Origin: Thermocladium sp.
Lineage (GTDB): Archaea > Thermoproteota > Thermoprotei > Thermoproteales > Thermocladiaceae
Direction of reading: 5' to 3'
Length of the DNA: 38,155 nucleotides
NCBI GenBank assembly: GCA_023269935.1
Contig: JAGDXC010000010.1
Location: forward strand, 96,027 to 134,181
Within the stretch, counting starts at the first letter, position 1. Every line of letters begins with the position of its first letter. The position numbers and the translations under genes are program-made. Of this stretch, positions 15,168 to 22,264 are shown piece after piece. Below the pieces are notes generated by a model, which saw only the letters and a program-made list of their open reading frames with translations, was not told where the DNA came from and did not search any database.

Positions 15168-15650
15168 ATGATAATTAAGAAACTCATGTTTAGTCACAAG
15201 TGCGTGGCTGGTTTTGATGGGATAGCAACTACATCTATTGCATTAATTAATAGGTATATGCTGCTCAATAATGCAGAGTGCATAAGGGCAATCTACATTA
15301 ATGATTTATTGCAAAACATACTTATGGATACCAAAATACTTAGATTTATTAATTCGCATAATATCGAGTTAATAATTCCCACGCGGATAGCCGTTAATTA
15401 CGATAATCTAAGGAATTTAGTAAATAGATTCGCTATATATCTAGATGCTAGTTCTATTATTTCGGCAAATATTGATGGAGTGGTTCTGCCATTTCTTTCG
15501 CCTAGCATTAATATCAGTGAAGCAAGAATAAGCAGGTTATATGTGGAGATCAATAGAATAACCGTGAGAAGGGGCTTCAACTTGGTCTCTAATATTCCAT
15601 TAATAAATACCGATAATCTTAGCGAGCTATACATCATTTATAAAACATAA
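15168..15650 (+). CDS. Protein of unknown function downstream of pheT
   Basis: 160 residues beginning 15 bp after the pheT stop, with a GTGAGGG just before the ATG, so it is probably the second gene of a pheT transcript. It is a soluble, alpha/beta-looking protein: strand-rich N-terminus (H-K-C-V-A-G-F-D-G near residues 10-18), then I-E-L-I-I-P-T-R-I-A near 65, and a C-terminal N-L-V-S-N-I-P-L-I. Codon use matches its neighbours. I do not recognise the family. The G-F-D-G stretch superficially recalls an ATP-pyrophosphatase loop but lacks the S-G-G-x-D-S signature. Confidence 0.6.
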   Translation: MIIKKLMFSHKCVAGFDGIATTSIALINRYMLLNNAECIRAIYINDLLQNILMDTKILRFINSHNIELIIPTRIAVNYDNLRNLVNRFAIYLDASSIISANIDGVVLPFLSPSINISEARISRLYVEINRITVRRGFNLVSNIPLINTDNLSELYIIYKT

Positions 15651-15653
15651 AGC

Positions 15654-15690
15654 ATCTGACCCTCTCCCCTGGGTATTGCGGGGCCAGCCT
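15654..15690 (-). repeat. IS200/IS605 tnpB 3'-end-like hairpin remnant
   Basis: Read on the minus strand, GCCCCGCAATACCCAGGGGA is followed by GAGGGTCAGA. It parallels the sequence at the right edge of the window (GGGGCGGGGAGGAGGTCAG, 38134-38152). The rest of the gap to 15814 holds no supported gene; the 65-residue frame at 15676-15873 is proline-rich and lacks a promoter. Confidence 0.4.
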
Positions 15691-15814
15691 CCGCTCCCCA
15701 TATACCCAAAAATTCACGGGACAATAACGCTCCCCATGCAAGCACCTAAAAACCTAACCATGCTCCTTAGAAGGGACAAGTCTTATCGTTCCTTATCAAT
15801 GCTTGGCGGAGACA

Positions 15815-16039
15815 TCAGTGCATCGCAGCCACTATGGAGTGATATATATCATTTATCGCCTCCTTCCACCTGAATTCATGCCTCTCATAATCCACGTAAT
15901 TCCTCACTATATCTTTTTTATCGAAGGAGACGTGAATGCTGCAATGGGGACAGTATAGCATCAAGGATACCGGGTTCTCCGCCAGCACTAAGTTACTGGC
16001 CTTACATGAGGGGCATTTATAATAGGTTTGCACTTCCAT
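15815..16039 (-). CDS. Small zinc-ribbon protein
   Basis: 74 residues from ATG 16039. Two cysteine pairs, C9-P-S-C and C-P-H-C about 22 residues later, define a rubredoxin-type or zinc-ribbon knuckle; a basic/aromatic helix follows. The frame can be extended upstream to a TTG at 16090, but a TTATAAAC box at about 16061-16068 is centred 26 bp from ATG 16039, so the short form is preferred. The function is unknown; such proteins often join nucleic-acid or protein complexes. Its promoter diverges from a possible 41-residue ORF at 16126. Confidence 0.7.
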   Translation of the reverse strand: MEVQTYYKCPSCKASNLVLAENPVSLMLYCPHCSIHVSFDKKDIVRNYVDYERHEFRWKEAINDIYHSIVAAMH

Positions 16040-16060
16040 GAATGATGGTATCAACGCATT

Positions 16061-16068
16061 GTTTATAA
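16061..16068 (-). promoter_or_regulatory. TATA box of the zinc-ribbon gene
   Basis: TTATAAAC on the minus strand, centred 26 bp from ATG 16039. It lies inside the longer frame and argues against the TTG start at 16090. Confidence 0.55.
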
Positions 16069-16125
16069 TGTGAACATCTATTTTAACCAATAAAAATAAA
16101 AAAGTCGTTGAGACTTATTGCCGCA

Positions 16126-16251
16126 ATGAAAATCGAAAGTTTCGGTGACAACCCTTGGATCACTATCATTAGAAGTCACCCGCTAAATAAGGAGAGGATG
16201 GAATACTTTAACTCATCCTCAAAGGAGTATAGTGATTATAAAAGGAATTAA
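16126..16251 (+). CDS. Possible 41-residue small protein
   Basis: An ATG-initiated frame of 41 codons. An A/T-rich box (ATAAAAAAGT, about 16096-16105) is centred roughly 26 bp upstream, the spacing used by verified genes in the window. The product is polar and hydrophilic, rich in Ser, Lys and aromatic residues (N-P-W-I-T-I-I-R-S-H-P in the middle), with no membrane segment. Its last 33 bp are antisense to the end of the presenilin-like gene. No family recognised; it could be a chance frame. Confidence 0.35.
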   Translation: MKIESFGDNPWITIIRSHPLNKERMEYFNSSSKEYSDYKRN

Positions 16252-17094
16252 GCCAAGGGCCACTGGTATAGGGAGCGCAGGAGCATAGCCCCTCCTGGGA
16301 AGCAGTACCTTGATCGTTATAATGAAGCCGATTGATACGCCAACAATGGATCCCAGAACTGTTAGAAATGCAATAAATACCCCATAACGAATTGAGGAAA
16401 TTATATCTAAGCTAGATATCATTGAGTAGACAACTAGATCACCAACCCCCACACCCAAATCGCCTAGGTCAACCATTAATCCCTTCAATATATTACGCTT
16501 CTCTCTCCTTTCCTCATTACCATTAGATTCAACTAGTCTTCCTAATAATCCCTTATATACCATGAAAATATCATATATAGCCAATGCAGCTGGCAATATC
16601 AGCAATGTGAGGGGAGGAAATGTTATTGACAATATAGTTCCAGCCATTGAACTATAAAGCGTTATACTTATCACGCTGCACACTCCTTCCCTGGCTAAGG
16701 CACAGTAAACTATAATTGCCGAGACCACAATAGCCAATGCATAAAAAACAAATGCATTATACAATAAGAATGCACCATACTGGTATGAGAATATCCCCAT
16801 GAAGAACAAAATCATTGAAAATACCAGTATGGTGATCAAGGCAGCCTTAACAGCAGTAAAGAGCCGTATCTTACCATACTTCACCATAGCATATATTAGA
16901 CCAGTCATGGCTATCATTAACATTATAACTATTAAGACATTATAGACGCTTGACTCCACAGTATTGCTTTGATTAAATGGGGGACCTGAGGGGACATATG
17001 TGACATGAATAGATACTAAGCCAATGGATAAAATAGAGCCAAGCACCATGGCTGCCACCGGCACCATTAAATATAATGGCCACTTGCTTTCCAT
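16219..17094 (-). CDS. Presenilin/signal-peptide-peptidase-type intramembrane aspartyl protease
   Basis: 291 residues with about nine hydrophobic helices, the topology of family A22 GxGD proteases. The three diagnostic motifs are intact: Y174-D175 in one helix, G216-V-G-D219 in the next catalytic helix, and P272-A-L-P in the last part (the PAL motif). The loop between the two catalytic helices (about 185-210) is charged, as in archaeal presenilin homologues. These enzymes cleave helices within the membrane and may clear signal-peptide remnants. A box near 17121-17128 lies about 30 bp upstream of the ATG. It is convergent with the small ORF and divergent from the GGPP synthase. Confidence 0.9.
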   Translation of the reverse strand: MESKWPLYLMVPVAAMVLGSILSIGLVSIHVTYVPSGPPFNQSNTVESSVYNVLIVIMLMIAMTGLIYAMVKYGKIRLFTAVKAALITILVFSMILFFMGIFSYQYGAFLLYNAFVFYALAIVVSAIIVYCALAREGVCSVISITLYSSMAGTILSITFPPLTLLILPAALAIYDIFMVYKGLLGRLVESNGNEERREKRNILKGLMVDLGDLGVGVGDLVVYSMISSLDIISSIRYGVFIAFLTVLGSIVGVSIGFIITIKVLLPRRGYAPALPIPVALGLIPFIITILL

Positions 17095-17297
17095 GAATCA
17101 GTTGGCCAGGTACAATGCATAATAAATATTTTTACTAAGAACACCGCCTACTCCGCTGGGGAACCTCAATATAATTATTAAACATAAATTCTATTTTTCT
17201 TGTTAAAAACGGTAATATCTATATATCAATGAATTTGCCCATGATTGTGTGACCCCCATCCAGGCCATTTTTCTATAAGTGAAAAACTTATTTACCT

Positions 17298-18176
17298 ATG
17301 GAGAAATATAGGGAAAGCAAAATGATATCGTTACCTAGCGTCGTGTTAAGCGGATTAAATATGGTATCTAATGAATTAGAGAAAATTTTTATGGGAATTG
17401 ATATGCCAGAGGCATTAAAAAATGCCGTTAGGCATTACTTAACTAATAGAGGAAAATTAGTGAGGCCAATGCTAACTCTATTAACCACATATTCTCTTGG
17501 CGGCAATATAATAAACGCAGTTAGGCCAGCCGTGGCCGTGGAGTTAGTCCACATAGCCTCTCTGCTCCAAGATGATATAATGGATGGCCATGCAGTGAGG
17601 CGAGGAAGTAATACGCCGTTCCACATGTTTGGGCTAGAAAATACTATGCTTGCTAGCGATTTAATAATAGCTAAGTCGATAGAATACGCGATAATGTCTG
17701 ATAAGAAGATTGTTTTCGAATTGATAAATGCTTCAATAAAGCTCTCCATTGGTCAATCATATGAGATGGAATATAAGTACATGAAGAAAGCCACCCTAAA
17801 TGATTATATAAAAACGGTTTCATACAAGACATCATCATTAATAGAAGCTGCACTGGTAGTCGGCGGTTATGCTGCTAATGCGGATAAAGACACAATAGCT
17901 AAACTAAGGAAGCTGGGCAACCTCATGGGAATTGCGTATCAAGTCAGGGATGATATAGTGGATTACTTAGGATTAGATGCTAACAATCCAGAGGAGGCTG
18001 GGACAGGGTTAAACATAGTTACCATACTGGGGAGGAGGACCGAGGAAGCATTATCAATTCTCAATAAATACTTGGATGAAAGCGTAGGACTAGCCAAGGA
18101 TATATTTAAAACTAATAATTCCGAGATGTTGCAATTAATATCATTTCTACGGCTAGAGGATAAAGTAGGCACATGA
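17298..18176 (+). CDS. Polyprenyl diphosphate synthase (geranylgeranyl diphosphate synthase type)
   Basis: Condenses isopentenyl diphosphate units to make the C20 (or longer) precursor of archaeal ether lipids. 292 residues; G-K-L-V-R-P at 52-57, first aspartate-rich motif D92-D-I-M-D96 followed by RRG at 101-103, and second motif D218-D-I-V-D222. Both metal-binding motifs are intact. The C-terminus is somewhat short relative to many family members (about 320). A CTATAAG box at about 17273-17279 fits a near-leaderless start. The stop codon is almost directly followed by the decayed TnpB sequence on the other strand. Product chain length cannot be decided by eye. Confidence 0.88.
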   Translation: MEKYRESKMISLPSVVLSGLNMVSNELEKIFMGIDMPEALKNAVRHYLTNRGKLVRPMLTLLTTYSLGGNIINAVRPAVAVELVHIASLLQDDIMDGHAVRRGSNTPFHMFGLENTMLASDLIIAKSIEYAIMSDKKIVFELINASIKLSIGQSYEMEYKYMKKATLNDYIKTVSYKTSSLIEAALVVGGYAANADKDTIAKLRKLGNLMGIAYQVRDDIVDYLGLDANNPEEAGTGLNIVTILGRRTEEALSILNKYLDESVGLAKDIFKTNNSEMLQLISFLRLEDKVGT

Positions 18177-18179
18177 TGC

Positions 18180-18430
18180 AACACACAGCGAGTCGCTCCG
18201 CGTTTAAAGGCAAGGCTTCCTGCTTCGTTGCCTTACTCTTGCGGGAATGGGAGGAGTGGGGCTCAATAGGCTGACCCCATGCTTAAGCACGCGAGTATCT
18301 GGCATTCAGGTTCCTATCAATGATCAAGCTACACATTAGGCACTCGAATACCCTATCCCCAAGCATTAAATCATCTTAACATAACCACACCTAGAACACA
18401 TCCTCGAAGTACAAGCGGGACTAATAGAGC
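18180..18430 (-). pseudogene. Decayed C-terminus of IS200/IS605 TnpB
   Basis: On the minus strand, about 18410-18367 encodes TSRMCSRCGYVKMI followed by a stop. After a frame change, about 18352-18299 encodes VFECLMCSLIIDRNLNAR. Together these form the TnpB C-terminal zinc finger, C-x2-C-x15-C-x2-C, with the following I-D-R-x-L-N-A motif. Nearer the GGPP synthase, a further frame reads GQPIEPHSS... and KQEALPLNAERLA, like TnpB termini. At least two frame changes and an internal stop make it non-functional. The RuvC catalytic part is absent. Immediately upstream on the minus strand the frame is closed. Confidence 0.75.
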
Positions 18431-18536
18431 TATTACTAACTTATGCCGGTACTAACCAATGAAGCGGTAGTGCTCAGGAGGATTATGGTTAATGATTACA
18501 CATATGTTTTATGTAGGAAATGTAGAAGCAATGAAC

Positions 18537-18570
18537 TACCCCGCCCTCACGGACGGAGACTTCCGCCCCC
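18537..18570 (-). repeat. IS200/IS605 right-end-like hairpin
   Basis: Plus-strand CTACCCCGCCCTCACGGACG, then GAGACTTCCGCCCC, matches the CTACCCCGCCC...GGGCGGGGCTTCC type end that I recall from IS200/IS605 elements. Read on the minus strand it would lie at the 3' end of a now-missing tnpB. Confidence 0.45.
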
Positions 18571-18590
18571 TTTAACCCCAAAAGGTTAAA
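18571..18590. repeat. Perfect 7-bp stem hairpin
   Basis: TTTAACC and GGTTAAA are exact reverse complements, separated by CCAAAA. It adjoins the IS-end-like sequence and may be part of it, or a terminator. Confidence 0.5.
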
Positions 18591-18729
18591 GAAATATAAA
18601 TTCATTAAGGAAGCGGAGATTGATCTTCCATGAAGCGGAGTATATAATGGTTTCAATTCCAAAGCCTCCCTCTAAATGAAGCATTAAAATTTTATCTTAG
18701 GAGGTGCTCCCTGTAAGGATAAGGGAATT

Positions 18730-19647
18730 TTATTGCATATGGCTCAGTATATTCTTTAGTTTATGGATTACTTGAAGCGAGTCCATTCCAAATATGTAAG
18801 TTATCGGTTCTATTCCAAACCCACCCAAGTCTATCACTGCATCTAAATCCCTTAGCGATACATCACGCACAACTAGCTCTATTATTTCATCCTCTGTAGG
18901 AGCAGACTCATGAGATAATACTGAGTATCTAAGTCTAGATAGCTTGATCGCATTCTCTATTTCATTATCATGCTTAATCGAGGCAACCGCCCGTATTTTT
19001 GGCTTTGCATGAGCGATGCCTAATAATATTCTCCCTAAATGCGTGCTTACCCCATATGATGGCAAGCCCCAAGCCTTCGGCATACCTCTCTCTATACCTA
19101 TCCTGCCGGGAATCGCTGCTATATCCATTTCATTCCGCGGGTCAGGAATCGCCTCAGCTATATTCATCAATACCCTAGGTATTAGCTTAGTGAATTGAGG
19201 TAGGCCCTCTATCTCGTTAACTGCCGTAACTAGATTCCGTATCACTATATCCCTTGGGCTAAGCAGTAAACCGCATACCCTACAATCAATGGGTATCTTA
19301 GGATTAACGCGCCTATGAGATTCACAATAATCCAAATGGGATAAATTAAGCATTAATTTATTAGTTAAGTACTCTAGTGCAGCCTGAACCTTGTTTGAAA
19401 TCACAAGCGATGCAACCACGCTTGCTATTGAATCAATATCGCTTAGATCTAGCCCCTCTTCCATGGCCTTTCTTCTAGTTTCTTCATGGGCTGATAGTAT
19501 TTTGTTAACCATTGGTTGAGTAACGCCTAGAATCCTTGATATACTCAATTGAGTATAGCCGGCCTCATATAGTTTCTGCGCCACCTCGCTCTTTATTACT
19601 CTTATTACATGATCAGAAACGAATTCAAGACCAGTATCTAGAGACAT
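18730..19647 (-). CDS. HTH-ThiN-domain transcriptional regulator (ThiR-like)
   Basis: 305 residues. An N-terminal helix-turn-helix (about 20-55, E-A-G-Y-T-Q-L-S-I-S-R-I-L-G-V-T-Q) precedes a central helical part with three cysteines (D-C-R-V-C-G at about 121-126). A C-terminal ThiN domain follows: D-I-A-A-I-P-G-R-I near 178, then G-x-P-S-Y-G-V-S-T-H-L-G-R-I-L-L near 195-212, and G-G-F-G-I-E-P near 275. In archaea, fused HTH-ThiN proteins act as thiamine-phosphate-sensing repressors of thiamine genes (ThiR). A TTTTAAAAT box near 19668-19677 fits a leaderless ATG at 19647 rather than 19650. It may control the thiE gene about 18 kb away; no operator was identified. Confidence 0.85.
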   Translation of the reverse strand: MSLDTGLEFVSDHVIRVIKSEVAQKLYEAGYTQLSISRILGVTQPMVNKILSAHEETRRKAMEEGLDLSDIDSIASVVASLVISNKVQAALEYLTNKLMLNLSHLDYCESHRRVNPKIPIDCRVCGLLLSPRDIVIRNLVTAVNEIEGLPQFTKLIPRVLMNIAEAIPDPRNEMDIAAIPGRIGIERGMPKAWGLPSYGVSTHLGRILLGIAHAKPKIRAVASIKHDNEIENAIKLSRLRYSVLSHESAPTEDEIIELVVRDVSLRDLDAVIDLGGFGIEPITYIFGMDSLQVIHKLKNILSHMQ

Positions 19648-19692
19648 CAAGGCTTATGCTTAAGCTTATTTTAAAATGTGAGGGGGCCGTAG

Positions 19693-20088
19693 CTATGCTT
19701 GCTCTATTATGGTAGATTCCTCCCCATTCTCCACAGACTCCACTAGGCTCAATATACTGCGCGGCTGGTAACCTACCAACATCTTCCAAAGATCTGATTC
19801 CCTATATATGCCATAAACCTTTCCCCTAGCGCTTCTCTTGACTACCTTTATAAGGCCCTTCTCCACCAATTCCTCAAGGAAGTTCCTTATAACCACACTT
19901 TCAGCCCGCGGGGACTTCCTGCTTTTGATGCTTATGTCCTGCGCCAACTTGCTTGGTCTCAGCGTAACTAGTCGACCTCTTGAATTTATCACTAGATCCT
20001 TCATTACCTGAAGTACATATATCTTTATATTTCGTGCATCCATAGCGGCGACAGCCACCACCTGCCTCTGGACCTGAGAGGAAGCCAT
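19693..20088 (-). CDS. Winged-helix DNA-binding protein of unknown role
   Basis: 131 residues from ATG 20088. The central part (about 35-105) is a winged helix: R-P-S-K-L-A-Q-D-I-S-I-K-S recognition region, then a helix I-R-N-F-L-E-E-L-V-E-K-G-L-I-K-V-V and a basic wing R-S-A-R-G-K-V-Y-G-I. A glutamate-rich tail ends the protein. The frame can extend upstream to 20145 but a TTATAAAT box at about 20114-20121 fits 20088. It faces away from rpl2 and could regulate ribosomal genes, but this is speculation. Family not recognised. Confidence 0.68.
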   Translation of the reverse strand: MASSQVQRQVVAVAAMDARNIKIYVLQVMKDLVINSRGRLVTLRPSKLAQDISIKSRKSPRAESVVIRNFLEELVEKGLIKVVKRSARGKVYGIYRESDLWKMLVGYQPRSILSLVESVENGEESTIIEQA

Positions 20089-20251
20089 GAAGAAATACCG
20101 CGTACTTATTTGCTTATAAATAATATCCCATATTAACACTGACATATATTTCTAAGATAGTGTTAAATTAACGGCTGGAAGAGAAAGCCATACCCAATGT
20201 TCCTCCTCTAGAACAACAAGACTTATTCCTCTATCGACACATTAGGGCAAA

Positions 20252-20260
20252 TTTTTTAAA
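20252..20260 (+). promoter_or_regulatory. TATA box of rpl2
   Basis: TTTTTTAAA upstream of rpl2 predicts initiation near 20283, leaving a leader of about 8 nt that contains GAGGT just before the GTG start at 20291. Confidence 0.5.
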
Positions 20261-20290
20261 CCATGCAGTGCTTCGGCTTGATGAGGTAAA

Positions 20291-21070
20291 GTGGGTAAGC
20301 GAATATTAGTGCAGAGAAGAGGACGAGGAGGATCACAATTCATTAATCCTAAGTGGAGACGCGATGCTCCCCTACGATATGTAAGATACGAGGAATCCCA
20401 GCTACGGGGAACAATTAAAGGCATTGTGAAGGAATTAATGCACATAAGTGGGGTATTTCCACCAGCTGCTCACATAGTTCTGCAGGATGGACGAGAAATG
20501 TATCTGCCGGCAGTCGAGGGATTATACGTGGGAAAAATAATAGAGTTCGGCACGGGGGCACGCGTGGAAACCGGTAATATAATGCCAATACAGTCCATAC
20601 CGGAAGGAACGATGATATCCAATATCGAAAAGCGGCCTGGAGATGGAGGCAAATACGCTAGATCCAATGGATCATATGCAGTGGTGTTAGTGCACAAGGG
20701 CAACTTTACAAGCATACAGCTGCCCAGTGGCATAATAGTTGATGTAGATTCCCGTTCTAGGGCAACTATAGGAATAGTGGCCGGCGGCGGCAGAACAGAG
20801 AAGCCAATGGTAAAGGCCGGAGTAAAGTACCACCTAGCCAAGAGTAAGTCCTGGAAGTACCCATTGGTTAGAGGAAAAGCAATGAGCGCATATGCCCACC
20901 CACATGGAGGAGGATCCCACCAGCATGGAGGTACACCTGTACCTAGAAATGCACCGCCTGGTCAAAAGGTTGGATTCATAGCGCCAATGTGCACCGGACG
21001 CGGATGCAGAAGGGTTCGCGCACAAATGCAGCAACAGCAGCGGCAAGCCGCTCAAAGAACTACCCGCTGA
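20291..21070 (+). CDS. rpl2: 50S ribosomal protein L2
   Basis: 259 residues including the full L2 fold: the N-terminal OB-like RNA-binding part, and the C-terminal SH3-like domain with the conserved histidine-rich loop A-H-P-H-G-G-G-S-H-Q-H-G-G near residues 206-218 that lies at the peptidyl transferase centre. The C-terminus is a basic, glutamine-rich tail (R-A-Q-M-Q-Q-Q-Q-R-Q). It starts with GTG, preceded by GAGGT. Unlike in the usual archaeal arrangement, no other S10-cluster genes (L3, L4, L23, S19) flank it, so it is a lone, separately transcribed gene here. Confidence 0.96.
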   Translation: MGKRILVQRRGRGGSQFINPKWRRDAPLRYVRYEESQLRGTIKGIVKELMHISGVFPPAAHIVLQDGREMYLPAVEGLYVGKIIEFGTGARVETGNIMPIQSIPEGTMISNIEKRPGDGGKYARSNGSYAVVLVHKGNFTSIQLPSGIIVDVDSRSRATIGIVAGGGRTEKPMVKAGVKYHLAKSKSWKYPLVRGKAMSAYAHPHGGGSHQHGGTPVPRNAPPGQKVGFIAPMCTGRGCRRVRAQMQQQQRQAAQRTTR

Positions 21071-21136
21071 TAAAAATATTGTAATTAAAATTAATTCATA
21101 CAAGTTAAGCATCAATCTTCCTATTGGAAAGAAAAA

Positions 21137-21418
21137 TCAGAGCTTTGATACGTAATAAAGAATGGCCATCCCCACGAGACTACTTGCTGTTATTGCTAGA
21201 GATGGCAAGGCTACAGTTTCGTCATAACCCATGATTGCCCACTTATAATAAGTCACAAGCATTACTAGCCCCTCCAATAAAAACATTAATGAAGCGACCA
21301 AGAGTAATCTACCGATCCTAGTGAAGCCTATTGAGTAATAGTTACGCACTATCATGATCGTCAGCAACAAGTCCCCAAACACTAATACAATATCTATAAT
21401 CCAATATATGCCTATCAT
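21137..21418 (-). CDS. Small three-helix membrane protein paired with an HTH regulator
   Basis: 93 residues with three hydrophobic segments (about 2-22, 36-56 and 72-90), no signal peptide, and no recognised family. The ATG overlaps the stop of the upstream regulator by 4 bp (ATGA), indicating translational coupling. The context suggests a small membrane effector or sensor controlled by, or signalling through, the regulator. Confidence 0.65.
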   Translation of the reverse strand: MIGIYWIIDIVLVFGDLLLTIMIVRNYYSIGFTRIGRLLLVASLMFLLEGLVMLVTYYKWAIMGYDETVALPSLAITASSLVGMAILYYVSKL

Positions 21419-21771
21419 CTCTCCCCCCTCGCTGCCCTTACTGCACTATCAACCACTTCCCAATTCTTCTCCACATAATCACTTAGGAAATAAGGCACGC
21501 CATAGCCTTTATTAGCCCTAGTAACTAATCCATGCTTCTCCAATATCTCCAAGTGATAAATTATGGTTCTATAATTAACGCCCAAGTGCTTGGCTAACTG
21601 GTTTGGATTCATTGGTTTCTCCCGCAGTGCTAACATTATTTGAAACCTCATCCACCCACCTCGAGATCCTCCAAGCAACCATATAAGCATTCTCCTCCAA
21701 TCCTTTATGTCGCTAAACATTATAGTAAGCGTATCCCTGCTCTCTCTTTTAAAGACATTTACTTGCTCCAC
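21415..21771 (-). CDS. ArsR-like winged-helix regulator
   Basis: 118 residues. The central helix-turn-helix (about 52-85) reads P-M-N-P-N-Q-L-A-K-H-L-G-V-N-Y-R-T-I-I-Y, followed by H-L-E-I-L-E-K-H-G-L-V, typical of ArsR or related small archaeal regulators. No metal-binding cysteines occur. A CCAATTAAAAC-type box centred near 21796 fits a leaderless start at 21771. It is the first gene of a two-gene operon with the membrane protein. Confidence 0.82.
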   Translation of the reverse strand: MEQVNVFKRESRDTLTIMFSDIKDWRRMLIWLLGGSRGGWMRFQIMLALREKPMNPNQLAKHLGVNYRTIIYHLEILEKHGLVTRANKGYGVPYFLSDYVEKNWEVVDSAVRAARGER

Positions 21772-21865
21772 GCATCATCCTAATATAGCCCCAATTAAAA
21801 CAGTTTTTACAAATTACTTACAAAACATCATCACGGACAACTTGTTGATAAATAAAGGAATCTAT

Positions 21866-21894
21866 CCCCCGCCTTAAAAGGCTAGGTTTGTCAC
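21866..21894 (-). repeat. IS200/IS605 end-like hairpin
   Basis: On the minus strand GTGACAAACCTAGCCTTTTA continues AGGCGGGGG. It shares GACAAACCT-GCC and the GGCGGGG half with the copy at 38114-38142. GCCTT/AAGGC forms a 5-bp stem at 21871-21882. Confidence 0.45.
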
Positions 21895-21959
21895 TTTTTA
21901 TCACCATCTAATGAGGATAGCTCAAAAAATTAAAAATACCCTTTGTGAGGAAATCATCA

Positions 21960-22241
21960 ATGTATAGATCACGGAGTAACCATCATGAGCCGAGTAGTAT
22001 CTCTATAGAAATAGAACTCGCAATCAATTTGGGAAACAAGTGCCGTATAATTGCGCAATCATTAATGGTTGATGAGAAGGACTTACCTTGTTGCATCTCC
22101 ACTAGCTTATCATGCAGAAACAATGAGTTAATATATAGGGCAAGCACAGAAACCAAGGACCCATCGCTAATCTTAACGCTGCATAACACTGTGGATGACC
22201 TTATAAGAAGCCTAAAGGCATCCTTAGCAGCCGCAATATAG
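21960..22241 (+). CDS. Pcc1-like protein (KEOPS complex / CTAG family)
   Basis: 93 residues from ATG 21960. The order of elements matches Pcc1, the dimerising KEOPS subunit needed for tRNA t6A synthesis: an N-terminal strand I-S-I-E-I-E-L, a helix C-R-I-I-A-Q-S-L, a strand E-L-I-Y-R-A-S-T-E-T, then D-P-S-L-I-L-T-L-H-N-T-V-D-D-L-I as the last helix. The pattern is recognisable rather than strong. A GTG at 21945 would add five residues; the A/T box near 21927-21935 fits 21960. No other KEOPS genes are nearby. Confidence 0.58.
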   Translation: MYRSRSNHHEPSSISIEIELAINLGNKCRIIAQSLMVDEKDLPCCISTSLSCRNNELIYRASTETKDPSLILTLHNTVDDLIRSLKASLAAAI

Positions 22242-22264
22242 AGATTTAGAGATGCGCATTAAAC

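Larger units (their letters stand above)
18431..18729. other. Gene-free stretch with hairpins flanking the TnpB fossil
   Basis: Contains a second tnpB end-like sequence (plus strand 18537-18570, TGAACTACCCCGCCCTCACG near its start) and a perfect 7-bp stem hairpin, TTTAACC/GGTTAAA with a 6-nt loop, at 18571-18590. The motif GAAGCGGAG occurs twice (about 18610 and 18633). No promoter-linked open frame was found. Confidence 0.45.

Noticed and set aside
15676..15873. 65-residue plus-strand frame after the pheT-linked gene
   Set aside because: Covers an IS-end-like hairpin and the end of the zinc-ribbon gene; proline-rich with no RBS or TATA box.
18601..18700. GTTTCAATTCC-like string suggesting a CRISPR repeat
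   Set aside because: It occurs once, with no regularly spaced copies and no cas genes in the window.
20278..20290. TGATGAGG before rpl2 as a C/D-box RNA C motif
   Set aside because: No matching D box at proper spacing; the sequence is better explained as the rpl2 leader and RBS.
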